Below, piece after piece: positions 23,901-33,120 of a stretch of DNA of 64,000 nt. The translations under genes and the position numbers were made by a program. Each line of letters opens with the position of its first letter. Positions within the stretch are counted from its first letter, which is position 1. Origin of the DNA: Manis javanica (lineage: Eukaryota > Chordata > Mammalia > Pholidota > Manidae); assembly GCF_040802235.1 (NCBI RefSeq), contig NC_133156.1:27919343-27983342 (forward strand), in the 5' to 3' direction. The notes under the pieces were generated by a model. It was not told where the DNA came from, made no database searches, and saw only the letters and a list, made by a program, of their open reading frames with translations.

Positions 23901-26900
23901 TTCATATACTTCTTTCCTTGAATCCTCACAGCAAGCCTCAGAAATACTATTATCATGCCCATTTCAAAGGAAAAGCATCAGAAGCCAAATCACTTGTTCA
24001 AGGTCACATGGCCGGTCAGGTGAAGAGCTGAGGCCAGAATACAGAGTTCCCCTAACACTAGCACCCTCAGGATGCTGGCACATCCTGCCCCCTGCCCCCT
24101 CAGAGGCCTGGGGCCCTCCCAGACAGCTGCTGGCCCCGGGGCCTGACCTCCAGTACTCCTCGCTGGGGCTGACAGTGCTGGTGAGGTTGTGGGGCAGGGC
24201 CCCGTTGCCATCCTTGGAGCCTCTGTGCTCAAGGCAGAGGCCTGTGTTCCACCAGTTGCCACAGTGCTCCCAGGGCAGGTTGCTGGTGAGGGAGGCGAAG
24301 AGGTAGAAGAGGACGTAGGCGATGATCATGTTGTAGTAGACGGCCACCAGGCCTACGATAAGCAGCATGGCCGCACCGGCACCTGGGCGTGGGGGCAGGG
24401 GACTGCCCTCAGGCCGAGCCCTCCTGGAGGCCAGGCTGTGTGGCCTCCGGGAAGCCACCCCCTTTCTGGGCTTCACTTCCCTCTCCACCAAGAGGTTCCG
24501 GGTAGGGGATGATCCAGACCACCCCAGCGACCATCGAGGCCTCACCTTTGAAGAGGGGGCTGATTTTCCATACGGCCAGGGGTCCCAGGCTGGAGAACTG
24601 GCCCAGAGAGAGCTCCAGGAAGAAGAGGGGGATGCCACAGATGGTCAGCATGAGGAAGTAGGGCACAAGGAAGGCACCTGCAAGAAGGGAGGGTGAGGAA
24701 CATCCCAGGTGGGTCAGCTCCTCCTAAAGCCCAGCTCTGTTCCAGCCTGGCAGTCCCCGCTGGCAGATGCCACCACCACCACCCTTGGAATATGTGTCAT
24801 GTGGAGTGGGACTGTGCACTGCAGGAATGTCTTCTTTTGTGCCAGGAGATCACTGAGGGCCACAGGGCAGGCGGGGATTTACTCACCTCTGTAGCCCCAG
24901 TGCCCAGTCCAGGGCTGAACTCAAAGCAGACACTGAGTCAGTGAATTAATAAATGAGTGAATAAATGAATGGGTGAATTCCCTGCCAAAGAAAGTGCAAA
25001 CTCCTCAGTACAGAAATCAACATGTTTCAGAATCTGGTGCCAATCTACCTGCCTCTCCCCTCTCCACCATGCCACCTCAGAGGCCTGTGGCTGCCACCTA
25101 TGGTCTCATGTGCCCAGCAGCTCTTTCTTGGTCTTCTCACATGGGCAATCTGCTCCTTCAGAGAGCTACCCACCAGCATATGGCTCTGGAAGGGCTGCCA
25201 GTCTCACCAGCCAAGCCCTGCCCACCCCCTCATGGGCACATATCCCAGGCCAGGCCAGTTAGACACCTTCTCTGCAATTCTATATAGATCCATTCAGAGA
25301 GAGCAGTTCTGAGGATGACGTCATTCTGGAGTTGTCTGTGGCCACCCCCGACCCAGCTGCGAGGAGGAAGCCTGTCTCAGGAAAAATGAGGCTGGCACAC
25401 GGAGAGAGAAAGAGTCAGGAGCTCGGGAGCGGGAGACAGAACTGCGCACATGAGCAAGTTCCTGGGGTTTCCGAGGCCAGCCCCTGTCCTGCATGTCCCA
25501 GTCATGTCGGTTTGTCTCTTCCTGGCTCCATCTAGTTGCATTTGAACTTCTACTGTTCTGCCAATATGTGCTTCTTTAATAAGTTTGGTAGAGATAGAGG
25601 ACAGAGAGATGCTGGTGGGAGCGCACTGGCTCTGGAGAAGGTAGTCTAGGGGTGGAATGCTGGGTCAGCCACTGTGCGACTTTGGACAAGGAACCCGGCA
25701 TCTCCACGCCCCTCTGCATCATCAGGCAAGACGCCCATCCAAAAGGGTGATTGGTGGTCAGGGTTAAATGACACAGGCATGGGGAGCACCAAGCCCAGGG
25801 CCTGGCAGGGGGTGGGCGCTCAACCCCAGCTATTGTTAATGAGACTTAGGACCATCACTTGTTGGAGAATCAAGGACAACAGAGCATTTGTTTAAGATGG
25901 GAGAGACTGTTTTCAGTCTGGATAGAAGGAAGCAAGAGAGGAGGACAGACTGAAGATTCACGGGCAGGAGTGATTGACGGGACGAGGGCCTGGAGGAGTT
26001 GGGGCGTGGGGGAGACAGGACAACACTGGGAGCATAGTGGCCACTGACAGGAAGATACACCCCTTTATCATGAAGCTGAGGCAGCCCCCTCGGCCCCTCA
26101 CTCAGGGCTGGGAAGTGCCAGGACTCAGGGAGAGAGCTGTATGAGCTCCACGCTGGGGGTGAGAGAGAGAGAGAGGCAGGGTGTGGGTGAACAGAAAGGG
26201 ATGGGAGGGTGAGCTCCCTCCTCCCAGCCCCAGGTCACCGCGCGTTCAACTAATTCTGCCCAAGGTCACACAGGAGACAGTGGCCAAAGCCACGTAAAAC
26301 CTCACTCCACCCTGAGCCTTGGCCTAGATGTCCCGCAAACAGGATCCCCAAGCACATACCTCCTCCGTTGGTGTAGGCTCGGTACGGGAACCGCCAGACG
26401 TTCCCCAGGCCCACGCAGTAGCCGATGCAGGACAGCAGGAAGTCCAGCTTGCCCGTCCAGTTCCCCCGGTCTGCAGCAAAGTCCGTGTCCAGGTCTACAT
26501 CACCCTGGTCACTGGGGGTCATCAGCAGGTCAGGGGTGGTGGGCTGCCAGTAAGAAAGATCGAAGGGGTGAGGGAGAAAGGTGAGGCCAGCTTGGGACTG
26601 TGACCCCCAAAACAAGAATATGGAATCAAATAGGGCTTAACGCAGAGATACTCCACTGGTTCAGATAACCCACTGAACTCGTCTGGGCTAATGCAGTCAC
26701 GCACAGAAGCTCCAGGGTTTCAGGTAACTACAAATTATGAGACCAGCAGGGTAGCCCAGGCACTGAGAAAACCACCTTGATCCTCATTTGGCTAACACAG
26801 GTCAAATCAAAGGACAGTCCTATTTTTATGACAAGGACCAGAAAGAGGATAATGAGGATGATCTTAATAACAGTGACCATGTAGGGAGCACTTGCTATGT

Positions 26901-29900
26901 GCTGCTTACTGCACTAAACATTTTATGCACATCACCCTGATTTCATTCACAAAACAGCTCTGTGAGCTAAATACTCATCTGGGCTCCATTTTGAGTGATG
27001 AGGACAACTAAGGCTTAGAGTCATCAAGTACCCAAGGTTTTTCCAAGCTAGTAGGGGCATTAGGTCTTGAGCCCAGAGCTCCCCAGTGCTGACATCCATG
27101 TCTTCCACCAGTGCTGGATTTGCCACTCCATTCTGGGCACCATAATTTAAGAAAGACATAGTTTGGAACATGTCCACAGGGCAGTTGGCCAGACTGGAGG
27201 GTGTTCAGGAAAAGTGGTTACAGGACAAAGCAGGAGCCCTTAGCATAGAAAGAAGAGGACCTGGCGGGAATGTGGCTCCCCTAAAGGAGGGATTAGATTT
27301 ATGCTCTTTGGTCAAGGAGGCTTACCAGGACTCTGAGTTTTAATTCTCAAGTAGGAAGAAGCTACTTAAACCCTGATCTGTCTTAGAGAGTTGTAATTTT
27401 CCTGGCATTGGAGGAGAGACGCATGCACAGAAACCAGCTGTCCCTAAGGTCCCCTCCTGTAATTCAAGGAGGGCGGGGAAGTCCACTGCGCATTCTCTCT
27501 TCAGGCTGGAGTTGGGAGATGGAGGCCTCCTCCGGATGCCTGGAATCCAGGCCTGAGGGACATGAGCTAGTGTGTGCACGGCTCCCTGGGCTTAGGGCCT
27601 GGAAGGAAGCCTGGAGATACCAGAATAACTGTCTAAAATTCAGAGAGCAGTTCTTAGAAGTGACTCCTAGAATGCATCAGGAGAAAGGTGCAGCCACACC
27701 TTTCCTGCTTGCCTCTGAAATTCACAACCCATGGCAGAGAAGGCTGCAACTGCAAAGAAGGCTGATTAGCAACTTGTATCCATGGTGTTCAGAGAGGAGA
27801 AAGGACCTTCTCCTTTCTCCTGAGGAATGATTGTGGGAAAACAGTGACACCACTCAGCTAGGAGTCAGGAGACCATAATTCTAGTCCCTGGTCTGTGCCA
27901 ATTCACTATGTGACTTTAGGAAAGAGTTTTCTGAGCTTCAGTTTCCCCATTTTGATACTGAGGGGATTGGATAGATCAGTGTTTCCAAAAATACATCCTT
28001 TTGGAACATCCTTTGGGATGTTCATAGGTGCTCGGTGAACAAAAGGATTCTTGAGTCAAACAAGTTTGGAAAAAGCTGGGTGAACACAAAGGAAAACAGT
28101 CTTCTTCGCTGCAGGACTGGTCAGATCCTCTAATGGGTCAACATGCAACATGGCTCTCCAACTAGGAGCTAGAACAGACAGTATTCCCCAATTCTATTTA
28201 AGAGAAGAGTTGTAAGGGGCTAGCACACTGAGATTTACTTGGGGAAATGCAGGTCCAGACAATCTCTACCTAATAGTTCCAGCTCTGATGGTTTGGGAGG
28301 CAAGATTCACCAAAGAGACTTCACTGGAGACACCTGCTGTGGTTGAAGACCAGATTGGATCCGAGCACAGGGACTCAGTAATTCGTTACTGACGAGATTT
28401 TTGCTTTTCCCCTAAAATTGCCCTGCCTGGCCCCAGCCCAAGTACGTGTCTACACACAAATTGGGTGGTGACAGAGGAGCCTTGCCGGATGTTTGCCACA
28501 TGAGCGCTGCTAGGGTGAAGATGGTGGAAGGAGAGTGCGAGGGCCACAGGACCGGGGGTGTCCGGCTGCGGTTCCAGGGTAGGGCAGTGAGCTCTGGTGG
28601 CAGAACGGGGGTAGCAGCAGTGGGGTGACTCTCGATGACAGTGATGCCATGGTAATGACTCTGCCTGAGGCTGGCTATTGGCAGAGGGGCAGTGGTGCCA
28701 GGAGCGGCCTGGCATGATTATGGGTGATGGTAACAAGGATGAAGAACATGAAAAAGCTGCTTATCAAGTAACTGGTCTCCAAGGGTTGAAACAAATATGT
28801 GCTTGGCGGTTCTTTAGCTGCACTCTCAGGCACGGTGAGTTGAGGGTGGCAGCAGTGCCCAGACCTGTCTGACACCTGCCCCTTCTCTCTGAAGCCACTT
28901 TCCCCTCAGCTTCCTCCCCAGGGGTGAGCATCAGCCCTTTGGGACCGCCCCCTCCCAGGTGAGCTCCGGGAGGGCTGGGGTAGCAGCCAGTTGACATGCG
29001 CACTGGGTATTGGGTGGCATGGGGGCCCTGTCATCCCGTGGCCCCCACCCCCAAGGCCTGCTCAGGCCAACTGGCAGGAGGGCCCAGTAATGAGGGTCCT
29101 CTGATCCCTCCTGAGAAGCTGCTGCCCTTTCTATGCTCACAGAGTGGTGCTGGCTGTTTCCATGGTGACAAGAGTTCCAAGAGCTGCCAGCCCTTCTGTC
29201 CCCCTCCTCCCCAATCAGAGGGAAGCCTACTCCAACTCCAGGAACAGGGGATGGGGTCCCCCAGAGCCAAGCCAAGCTGAAGACCACCTAGAGCCCTCAA
29301 CCCCACCAGGGGGTGAATCCCAGGAGGCTGGCACAGAGAGGATGGGACTGACTGGGAGACACAGAAAGCAACCATATCAATGGGACAAGGTTGGAAGCTT
29401 AATAAGCCACTTCACACTTCCCTCTGGGATCCCAGAACCCCCCACTCCCCACCAGAGCACGTGGGAACACACACCTGAGTTTGCCAGACCCACACCCCCT
29501 CTTTTAGGGTCCAGCAGATGTAGGTCACCAGAGCAGCGGCAGGGGCTCAGAGGAGAGGGACTGCCCAAGCCAGGGCTCTCCTCCTTCTTCAGGGTGAGAG
29601 AGACAATAGGAATCTGGAGTCCAGCTTCATCATTGTGCAGATGAGGAAACTGGGTTTCAGGGAGGGGAAGGGGTGAGCTCAAAGTCAAACAGCAAGTGAA
29701 AGGCGGAGAAAGACCAGGACCCAGACAGACCCCCTTACTCTGGGCGCAGCACTCATCTCTGAGCAGCACTGCTCCGTTGCTGAGACTGGCATTTCCTCAT
29801 GTCCTGCCTCTTCTCCTTGAGACCAATGCAGGGGACCTGAAGCCAGTGGCCCCACCCCTGCCCTGTTGGTCCTACGTTTCTAGCTCACCTTCAGAAAAGC

Positions 29901-31382
29901 TACAAGGGGCACACTTCTGTGCCTCAGTTTCCTTGTCTATAAAATGGGGATAACAAGACCTAGCCCCCAGAATTGTTCAAGGGTTACAAACCCTTTACAA
30001 AAACCATGGCCATTTCCATAATGTGTGGCCCTATGGCAGTGAGGCACAGTAGGGCAGGAGCTCTCGCGGGGAGGGAGGGGACAGGGAAGAGAACAGGAGA
30101 ATGAGAATGGGAAAGGATGGGGGCAGGACCAAGAAGACCCAAGAGACCCACAAATGGCCCCAAGAAGTTACTCAGGTCAGAAAATAAAAAAGGCCAACTT
30201 AACACAGTGGTTCTACAGCCCACTGACCAAGGGCAGAGAACGTGAATGGGGGTAGGCGGGGCTTGGGGGAGGAGAATGGTCAATAACACCAGCCCCTGAA
30301 CAGTCCTTTCACATCTACCAGCCCCGTGAGTGCAGCACATCGCCCCCGCCCAGGGCCAGTGGGCCTGCTTTGGTGACCTGACACTGGAGATGGAGCAGCA
30401 GTGGCCCAGGTTGGAGAGTGGAGTTGCCCAAAGCCATGAGTAAGTGCCATCTGCAAAAACAATGCCCAGGAGTTCTGACTCCTTGGCTAGGACTGGTACT
30501 TTTGAGTCAAAAGCCAGAAAATGTGCCCCAGTAATCTCCCTTCATGTGCAAACACACTACTTGGCTGGGAGGTCCAAGCACACAGGACAGGGTGGGAAGA
30601 GGCTGAGGTCTGGGCCTGGGCTCCCAGTAGCACATGATTTGGCCACCTCTCTCATGCCAGCCTCCCCCCAACCCCCCAACGCCCCTTGGGTCTCCCGTTG
30701 CCTCCCTCCCTGCCATTGCCTCCTGGCACCCCTGCCGAGACGCAGCCTGGGGTCTCAGCAGGGGAGCAAAGGTTGTCAGGAGAGGGAGGTGGACAAGGAG
30801 GAAGCAGGTGGGGGGCCCCCGCAGGGCAAGAGCAGGGCCAAGAACAACAGGGTCCCCCTGCTGCTCTGGAGGCTGCTTCAGTGCAGAGTGCACAGAGGGG
30901 GTCCAGGTCAATGATCGCAGCCCCCCACTTCTGAAGTTAGTCTAGCTGAAGACTGGCACTCAGCTATTCTATCATCCCCACCCCCAATCAGCCCCTGAGA
31001 AAATGAAGGGGTGGGTCTGGAGAGGGTAGGGTGTCCCGCCCCAGGTGCCCCCACCCTATGCCTCCTAGGGCTGCAGACACCTGTTCACGGGACCTCGCCC
31101 AAACGAGCCGGACCCCCAGTCACATAACATCTCGACCCCCAGATGGGGAAAGCCACCTCCCCACCCTCCCCCGCAGACCGTGACCCTGGCCCTCCCTGCG
31201 ACCTAGAGCAGCCAGCCCCCAATCCCCGAGAGCTCTGAGCCGGTCCGGGTGCCCTGTCCGACCCTCCAGGGGCCTCGAGGAGGGAGCGCCTCTGCACCCC
31301 TCCTTCAGGTGCACCTCCGCTCCCAATGAGCCCATGCACTCGTCCCTACCTTGTGGAGGTGAGCTCCCTGGAGCTTCTTCAT
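14788..31382 (-). CDS. SLC6A7: SLC6A7, sodium-dependent proline transporter (whole coding span)
   Basis: SLC6A7 is the high-affinity brain L-proline transporter (PROT) of the SLC6 neurotransmitter:sodium symporter family, a 12-helix plasma-membrane protein of glutamatergic terminals that couples proline uptake to Na+ and Cl-. Fourteen coding exons were placed: 31350-31382, 26360-26543, 24546-24677, 24148-24382, 23595-23733, 22053-22187, 21171-21274, 20924-21048, 20174-20286, 19788-19919, 19226-19325, 18918-19018, 18290-18457 and 14788-14997. Every intron is GT-AG and every junction phase is consistent. The sum is 1911 nt, i.e. 636 residues, the human length as I remember it. Landmarks are the TM1 signature [10 protein letters not shown] (residues 56-65), the extracellular Cys157/Cys166 pair, a glycosylation site at Asn182, the TM6 block [17 protein letters not shown] (297-313) and an acidic tail ending EEEESMM. 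No frameshift or stop is seen, so the gene looks intact. Confidence 0.98.
15160..15255 (+). repeat. MIR SINE fragment
   Basis: The MIR order is GAATCCTGCTCTGCCTCTCA, GCTGGGTGGCC, then CTTCCTCAGCTGTGACTTGG. Confidence 0.55.
15915..16235 (+). repeat. LINE L2 3' end
   Basis: L2-typical phrases appear in order: GGGCCTTTGCCCTGATTGTT, CTTGGAATGTCC, GTCATCTCCTCAGGCCTTC, then ATTAAAATACAAGCTCTCTG and GAGCAAGGACTTAG. Confidence 0.7.
16245..16455 (+). repeat. MER20 DNA transposon
   Basis: The MER20 (hAT-Charlie) order is nearly complete: TTCTCAATCTGAGAGCTGTC, AGCAGCATCCCTGACCTCT, CCACCAGATGCC, TTGTGACAATCAAAAATGTC, ACCAGACAATGCCAAGTGTC and a GGCAAAACACCCC block. MER20 copies act as regulatory DNA in some placental tissues; nothing here shows that for this copy. 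Confidence 0.8.
16510..16680 (-). repeat. MIR SINE
   Basis: This is a reverse-oriented MIR: CCTTACAGGATCCCTGTAAG, GGGAGATTAGGTAAATTGGC, CTAGGTCACACAGGTGGAAA, then GGAGTTTGAGCCC. Confidence 0.7.
16740..16900 (-). repeat. MIR SINE
   Basis: This is a second reverse-oriented MIR: CTGTCCTCACTTAAAGGACA, TTAACTTGCTTAGGGTCACA, then CAGCCAGCCAGTGGCAGACC. Confidence 0.7.
18290..18457 (-). CDS. SLC6A7: SLC6A7 coding exon 13 (TM11 end, TM12)
   Basis: This exon encodes residues 512-567, phase 0 at both ends. It carries [17 protein letters not shown] and the TM12 segment around [19 protein letters not shown]. The donor GTGAGT follows the Glu codon at 18290-18292, and the acceptor is CTGCAG at 18458-18463. 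Confidence 0.97.
18918..19018 (-). CDS. SLC6A7: SLC6A7 coding exon 12 (TM10-TM11 loop, TM11)
   Basis: This exon encodes residues 479-511 plus two bases of the split Gly478 codon. It reads [20 protein letters not shown] and then TM11. The donor is GTAACC, an AT-rich but valid GT site; the acceptor is GTGCAG. Confidence 0.97.
19226..19325 (-). CDS. SLC6A7: SLC6A7 coding exon 11 (TM10)
   Basis: This exon encodes residues 445-477 and the first base of codon 478. It reads [17 protein letters not shown] and then [14 protein letters not shown]. The donor is GTGAGA; the acceptor is TTCCAG. Confidence 0.97.
19440..19625 (-). repeat. MIR-family SINE
   Basis: It lies in SLC6A7 intron 10 and reads as a reverse MIR: CATCTCATTTGAGTCTTATG, CCATTTTATTGGTGAGCAAA, GAGGTCACTTAGCAAGTACA, then GGCTTGAACCCAGGTCTTTT. 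Confidence 0.7.
19788..19919 (-). CDS. SLC6A7: SLC6A7 coding exon 10 (TM9)
   Basis: This exon encodes residues 401-444, phase 0 at both ends. It reads [19 protein letters not shown] and then TM9, ending LVLTTD. The donor is GTGAGT and the acceptor is CCACAG. Confidence 0.97.
19960..20135 (-). repeat. CA/TG-rich imperfect microsatellite in SLC6A7 intron 9
   Basis: CACA-rich tracts on the + strand give an interrupted UG-rich run in the SLC6A7 pre-mRNA. It ends about 40 bases before the acceptor of exon 10 and fills most of the 254-base intron. Confidence 0.85.
20174..20286 (-). CDS. SLC6A7: SLC6A7 coding exon 9 (extracellular loop 4, TM8)
   Basis: This exon encodes residues 364-400 plus two bases of the split Gly363 codon. 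It reads [17 protein letters not shown] and TM8 [18 protein letters not shown]. The donor is GTGAGC and the acceptor is GCCCAG. TM8 LGLDS carries conserved Na2-site positions of the family. Confidence 0.97.
20287..20923 (-). other. SLC6A7: SLC6A7 intron 8
   Basis: This 637-base intron has scattered ACACAC-type stretches and an A/T-rich middle (20390-20660). I recognise nothing else in it. Confidence 0.85.
20924..21048 (-). CDS. SLC6A7: SLC6A7 coding exon 8 (TM7, loop 4)
   Basis: This exon encodes residues 322-362 with split codons at both ends. It reads [20 protein letters not shown] and then [22 protein letters not shown]7 includes the conserved Asn330 position of Na+/Cl- coordination. The donor is GTGGGC and the acceptor is CGGCAG. 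Confidence 0.97.
21171..21274 (-). CDS. SLC6A7: SLC6A7 coding exon 7 (TM6)
   Basis: This exon encodes residues 287-320 and two bases of the Arg321 codon. TM6 is unwound in this family and forms the substrate site; here it reads [17 protein letters not shown]. The donor is GTCAGT and the acceptor is CCGCAG. Confidence 0.97.
21480..21640 (+). repeat. MIR SINE
   Basis: The MIR order is ACCTGGCTTTGGACCCCAGC, CCACTTTCCAGCC, a CTCAGGTCCCTCATTTGTAG block, then a GGTGGTGGTAAGGATTAAAT end. Confidence 0.7.
21730..21945 (+). repeat. MIR SINE (near full length)
   Basis: The blocks are GAATCCCAGGTCTGCCACTC, CATGACCTTAAGC, GGGCCTCAGTTTCTTCATCT, AAAATGGGAGGATAATGTCT, ATAGGATTGTGAAG and AATGCCTGGTAC. Confidence 0.8.
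22053..22187 (-). CDS. SLC6A7: SLC6A7 coding exon 6 (TM5)
   Basis: This exon encodes residues 242-286, phase 0. It reads [20 protein letters not shown] and then [14 protein letters not shown]. The donor is GTGAGG and the acceptor is TCCCAG. Confidence 0.97.
22188..23594 (-). other. SLC6A7: SLC6A7 intron 5
   Basis: This 1.4-kb intron has a pyrimidine-rich part (22200-22660). The stretch 22900-23350 looks like unassigned old repeat sequence. No coding sequence is recognised. Confidence 0.8.
23595..23733 (-). CDS. SLC6A7: SLC6A7 coding exon 5 (loop 2, TM4)
   Basis: This exon encodes residues 196-241 plus the last base of the Ser195 codon. It reads [18 protein letters not shown] and TM4 [20 protein letters not shown]. 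The donor is GTGAAG and the acceptor is CCACAG. Confidence 0.97.
23845..24040 (-). repeat. MIR SINE
   Basis: It lies in SLC6A7 intron 4 and reads as a reverse MIR: GCATTTACTGAGCACTTCCT, GAATCCTCACAGCAAGCCTC, ATGCCCATTTCAAAGG, then TGTTCAAGGTCACATGGCC. Confidence 0.8.
24148..24382 (-). CDS. SLC6A7: SLC6A7 coding exon 4 (TM3, large extracellular loop 2)
   Basis: This exon encodes residues 118-194 with split codons at both ends. TM3 is [20 protein letters not shown] and beyond; Tyr138 lies in the family's conserved TM3 YYN motif. Loop 2 has Cys157 and Cys166 (the usual disulfide) in [10 protein letters not shown], and an N-glycosylation sequon at Asn182 (NLT). From memory the human residue after that sequon is Cys, here Ser. 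The donor is GTCAGG and the acceptor is GCCCAG. Confidence 0.97.
24546..24677 (-). CDS. SLC6A7: SLC6A7 coding exon 3 (TM2)
   Basis: This exon encodes residues 74-116 and parts of Gly73 and Gly117. It reads [20 protein letters not shown] and [16 protein letters not shown]. Glu94 and Gln98 are conserved TM2 positions of the family. The donor is GTGAGG and the acceptor is TTGCAG. Confidence 0.97.
24985..25270 (+). repeat. LINE L2 3' fragment
   Basis: L2-like phrases are AGAATCTGGTGCCAATCTAC, CTGCCTCTCCCCTCTCCACC, and a TCTCATGTGCCCAGCAGC block. Confidence 0.5.
25645..25840 (+). repeat. MIR SINE
   Basis: A partial MIR: GGTCAGCCACTGTGCGACTT, TGGACAAGG, GGTTAAATGACACAGGCATG, then GGGCCTGGCAGGGGGTGGGC. 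Confidence 0.55.
26360..26543 (-). CDS. SLC6A7: SLC6A7 coding exon 2 (N-terminal cytoplasmic segment, TM1)
   Basis: This exon encodes residues 12-72 and the first base of Gly73. The N-terminal part is [21 protein letters not shown]1 carries the neurotransmitter:sodium symporter signature [20 protein letters not shown], whose backbone and Asn59 help form the Na+ sites. The donor is GTATGT and the acceptor is TGGCAG. Confidence 0.97.
26845..27110 (-). repeat. MIR SINE
   Basis: This is a reverse MIR: AGGAGCACTTGCTATGTGCT, ACTGCACTAAACATTTTATG, CACAAAACAGCTCTGTGAGC, CTAAGGCTTAGAGTCATCAA, then GCTAGTAGGGGCATTAGGTC. Confidence 0.75.
27860..27990 (+). repeat. MIR SINE fragment
   Basis: MIR blocks are CTAGTCCCTGGTCTGTGCCA, CACTATGTGACTTTAGGAAA, AGCTTCAGTTTCCCCATTTT and GAGGGGATTGGATAG. 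Confidence 0.7.
29910..29998 (+). repeat. MIR SINE fragment
   Basis: The MIR core is clear: GTGCCTCAGTTTCCTTGTCT, ATAAAATGGGGATAACAAGA, then AATTGTTCAAGGG. Confidence 0.65.
31350..31382 (-). CDS. SLC6A7: SLC6A7 coding exon 1 (start codon)
   Basis: The exon encodes [11 protein letters not shown], residues 1-11, ending at the donor GTAGGG. The ATG is at 31380-31382 with A at -3 (CAAGATGA). It is preferred because it reproduces the known PROT N-terminus (the human form differs by one residue in memory) and joins in phase to exon 2. It is too short for an ORF scan. Confidence 0.92.
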
Positions 31383-31720
31383 CTTGCAGGGAGAGTTGTT
31401 AGGGTGCCCGGCTCACCAACCCCTGAGGGCAGAGAGCAGCGCGGGAGCAGGACAGCTGGCTGTCGACTGGCAGCCGCGCCTTCGCTCCCGCGCACCGGCT
31501 GGGGGTGGGGCGGGCGCAGGCGCTGCCGCTGTTGGCTGCGGGGAGAGGCGCGGGCCTGCGCAGCGCCAGAGGCTGGGGGTGGGGGCCCCTCTGCGCCCGC
31601 GTAGACACCCAGACAGGCGGGCTGACGGAGGACAGCGTGGGGGATGCACGCGCCCCCGCACGCCGAGCTGCGGGGTGCAGGGGCCCAGCGCGGGAGAAAG
31701 GGATCTGTGAGGGACACCCT
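31383..31720 (-). promoter_or_regulatory. SLC6A7: SLC6A7 CpG-rich promoter / 5'UTR region
   Basis: The stretch upstream of the SLC6A7 ATG is GC-rich with many CpG dinucleotides, including GGGGCGGGCG and GCGCAGGCGC runs. I see no TATA box at a convincing place, and the transcription start is not fixed by the sequence. The open frames here on both strands follow from the GC bias. Confidence 0.6.
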
Positions 31721-31729
31721 CCGAGGTCT

Positions 31730-32070
31730 GGAGGCCTAGGCTGCGCTCTCCTGCGTGACCTTGGGCAAGTAACCTGCCCTCTCGGGGTCTCCCTGTCCCC
31801 AGCTGGGCAGTGCGGGGGGCAGGCCATGCGCACGGACACCAACAACCAGGCCTTGGGTCCCAGCATCCCAGGGCCCTCTCCTTTTGGCAGTGTGACCTCC
31901 TCACATTACTTTAGCACTCTGAGATGCCTCTTTTTCACCGGAAAATGGGGATATGAGTCTTACCTGCCCTACAAGGTTGTGAGGAATCCCGGGAGATCAT
32001 TCACAGAAAACATTTAGCACGGGGCCTGGCACGTAGTAGGGGCTCAGTTAACATTTATTGACTGAATGTG
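31730..32070 (+). repeat. MIR SINE (possibly two fused fragments)
   Basis: The first core is GCGTGACCTTGGGCAAGTAA, CCTGCCCTCTCGGGGTC. The second part is ACCGGAAAATGGGGATATGA, GGTTGTGAGGAATCCCGG, then CCTGGCACGTAGTAGGGGCT and CAGTTAACATTTATTG. A gap of unrelated sequence between them suggests two copies. Confidence 0.75.
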
Positions 32071-32119
32071 GATTGCCCACTCCTGCCAACAAAAGAAAAA
32101 CGAGCCATTAGTCAGATAT

Positions 32120-32330
32120 TTAGCCAATCATCCAATCCACCAATATTTATCAAGCACCTAAATTGTGCCAGATCATGGGCTAGGTCTTATTTTCTCCACA
32201 CAGTGACCTGTAGAGGTGGATGATATTACCCCTTTGCTACAGATGAAGAAACTGAAGCACAGAGAAAGTTAGTCACTCAAGGTCACAGAGCTAGTGAGTG
32301 ACACCAGTAACAGAGTGAGGCCTCATGGAC
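32120..32330 (-). repeat. MIR SINE
   Basis: This is a reverse MIR: ATTTATCAAGCACCTAAATT, GATATTACCCCTTTGCTACA, GAAGAAACTGAAGCACAGAG, CTCAAGGTCACAGAGCTAGT. Confidence 0.8.
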
Positions 32331-32979
32331 CTTCTGGGCTGGTGGTGGTCCTGAACACTCCTCATTCCCTTGGGATGGAAGCCAAACAGGGAGGTTTGGT
32401 GAGCAGAAGGGACAGGCCAGCCACCATCGTGCTGTGATGGCTTATTACTCAGGTCCTGAGCACCTCAGATCATGAGGACACTGTCCACCAGCTGTATGAC
32501 CTGAGGAATGGTACGATTTCCCATCTGTCAAGAGAGCTATCAGCCAGTCCATGCTTGGCTGACCTCTCGGAGCGTTCTCAGGGTCTGGTGTGCCCATGGC
32601 TAGGATGGAAATTATTAGCTAGAATGGTCATATGCACTGGTTTGTGGGACTAAACCAGTATATGCTAAGGGACCTGGCATACACATCACAAACCATGCTC
32701 CTCTCACCCTCTACAGTTCCCAGTGCAGGCACTAAGTCACAGGGCCACCCCACCATCAGCTGACGTGAAGAGGCCTTGGGGAGGGTGGGGGTAAGTGTCT
32801 GTTGCCTCTCACACTCCTGGACACTGGAAAGAGGCAGAAAGAGTTTAACACGCAGCACAGGCTTGGGTAAAGGGTCTGGCTGGTCCTGGCCCACCCCTCT
32901 TCCCAGGTCCCTCCCAGACACAGGAGGCAGGAGCCCTTCGGTCATGAATATGAAGAGAAGGAGCACTCACTGAGTTTAG

Positions 32980-33120
32980 CTGAATCTTATATACAGAACC
33001 TTATTTTTAATTCTTTCCAGCAGCCTGGGAAGATAGGTTTGTGCATGCCCACTTTGCACCTGTGGAAACTGTCTCAGAAGAGCAGAGCCATGTGCCCAAG
33101 GTCACACAGAGCATTGACTC
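32980..33120 (-). repeat. MIR SINE fragment
   Basis: Reverse MIR pieces: CACTTTGCACCTGTGGAAAC, GTCTCAGAAGAGCAGAGCCA, CAAGGTCACACAGAGC. Confidence 0.6.

Larger units (their letters stand above)
24678..26359 (-). other. SLC6A7: SLC6A7 intron 2
   Basis: This 1.7-kb intron contains an L2 3' fragment (24985-25270), a MIR (about 25645-25840) and short GAGA runs near 26165. No further gene is seen. Confidence 0.85.
26544..31349 (-). other. SLC6A7: SLC6A7 intron 1
   Basis: The first intron (4.8 kb) separates the short start exon from the TM1 exon. It has MIR copies (26845-27110, 27860-27990, about 29910-29995) and otherwise single-copy-looking sequence with no recognisable gene. Confidence 0.85.

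Noticed and set aside
31413-31904. Minus-strand open frame of 163 codons upstream of SLC6A7
   Set aside because: It falls in the CpG-rich promoter, with low-complexity Pro/Arg/Ala composition and overlapping frames on both strands. It does not join in frame to the SLC6A7 start.
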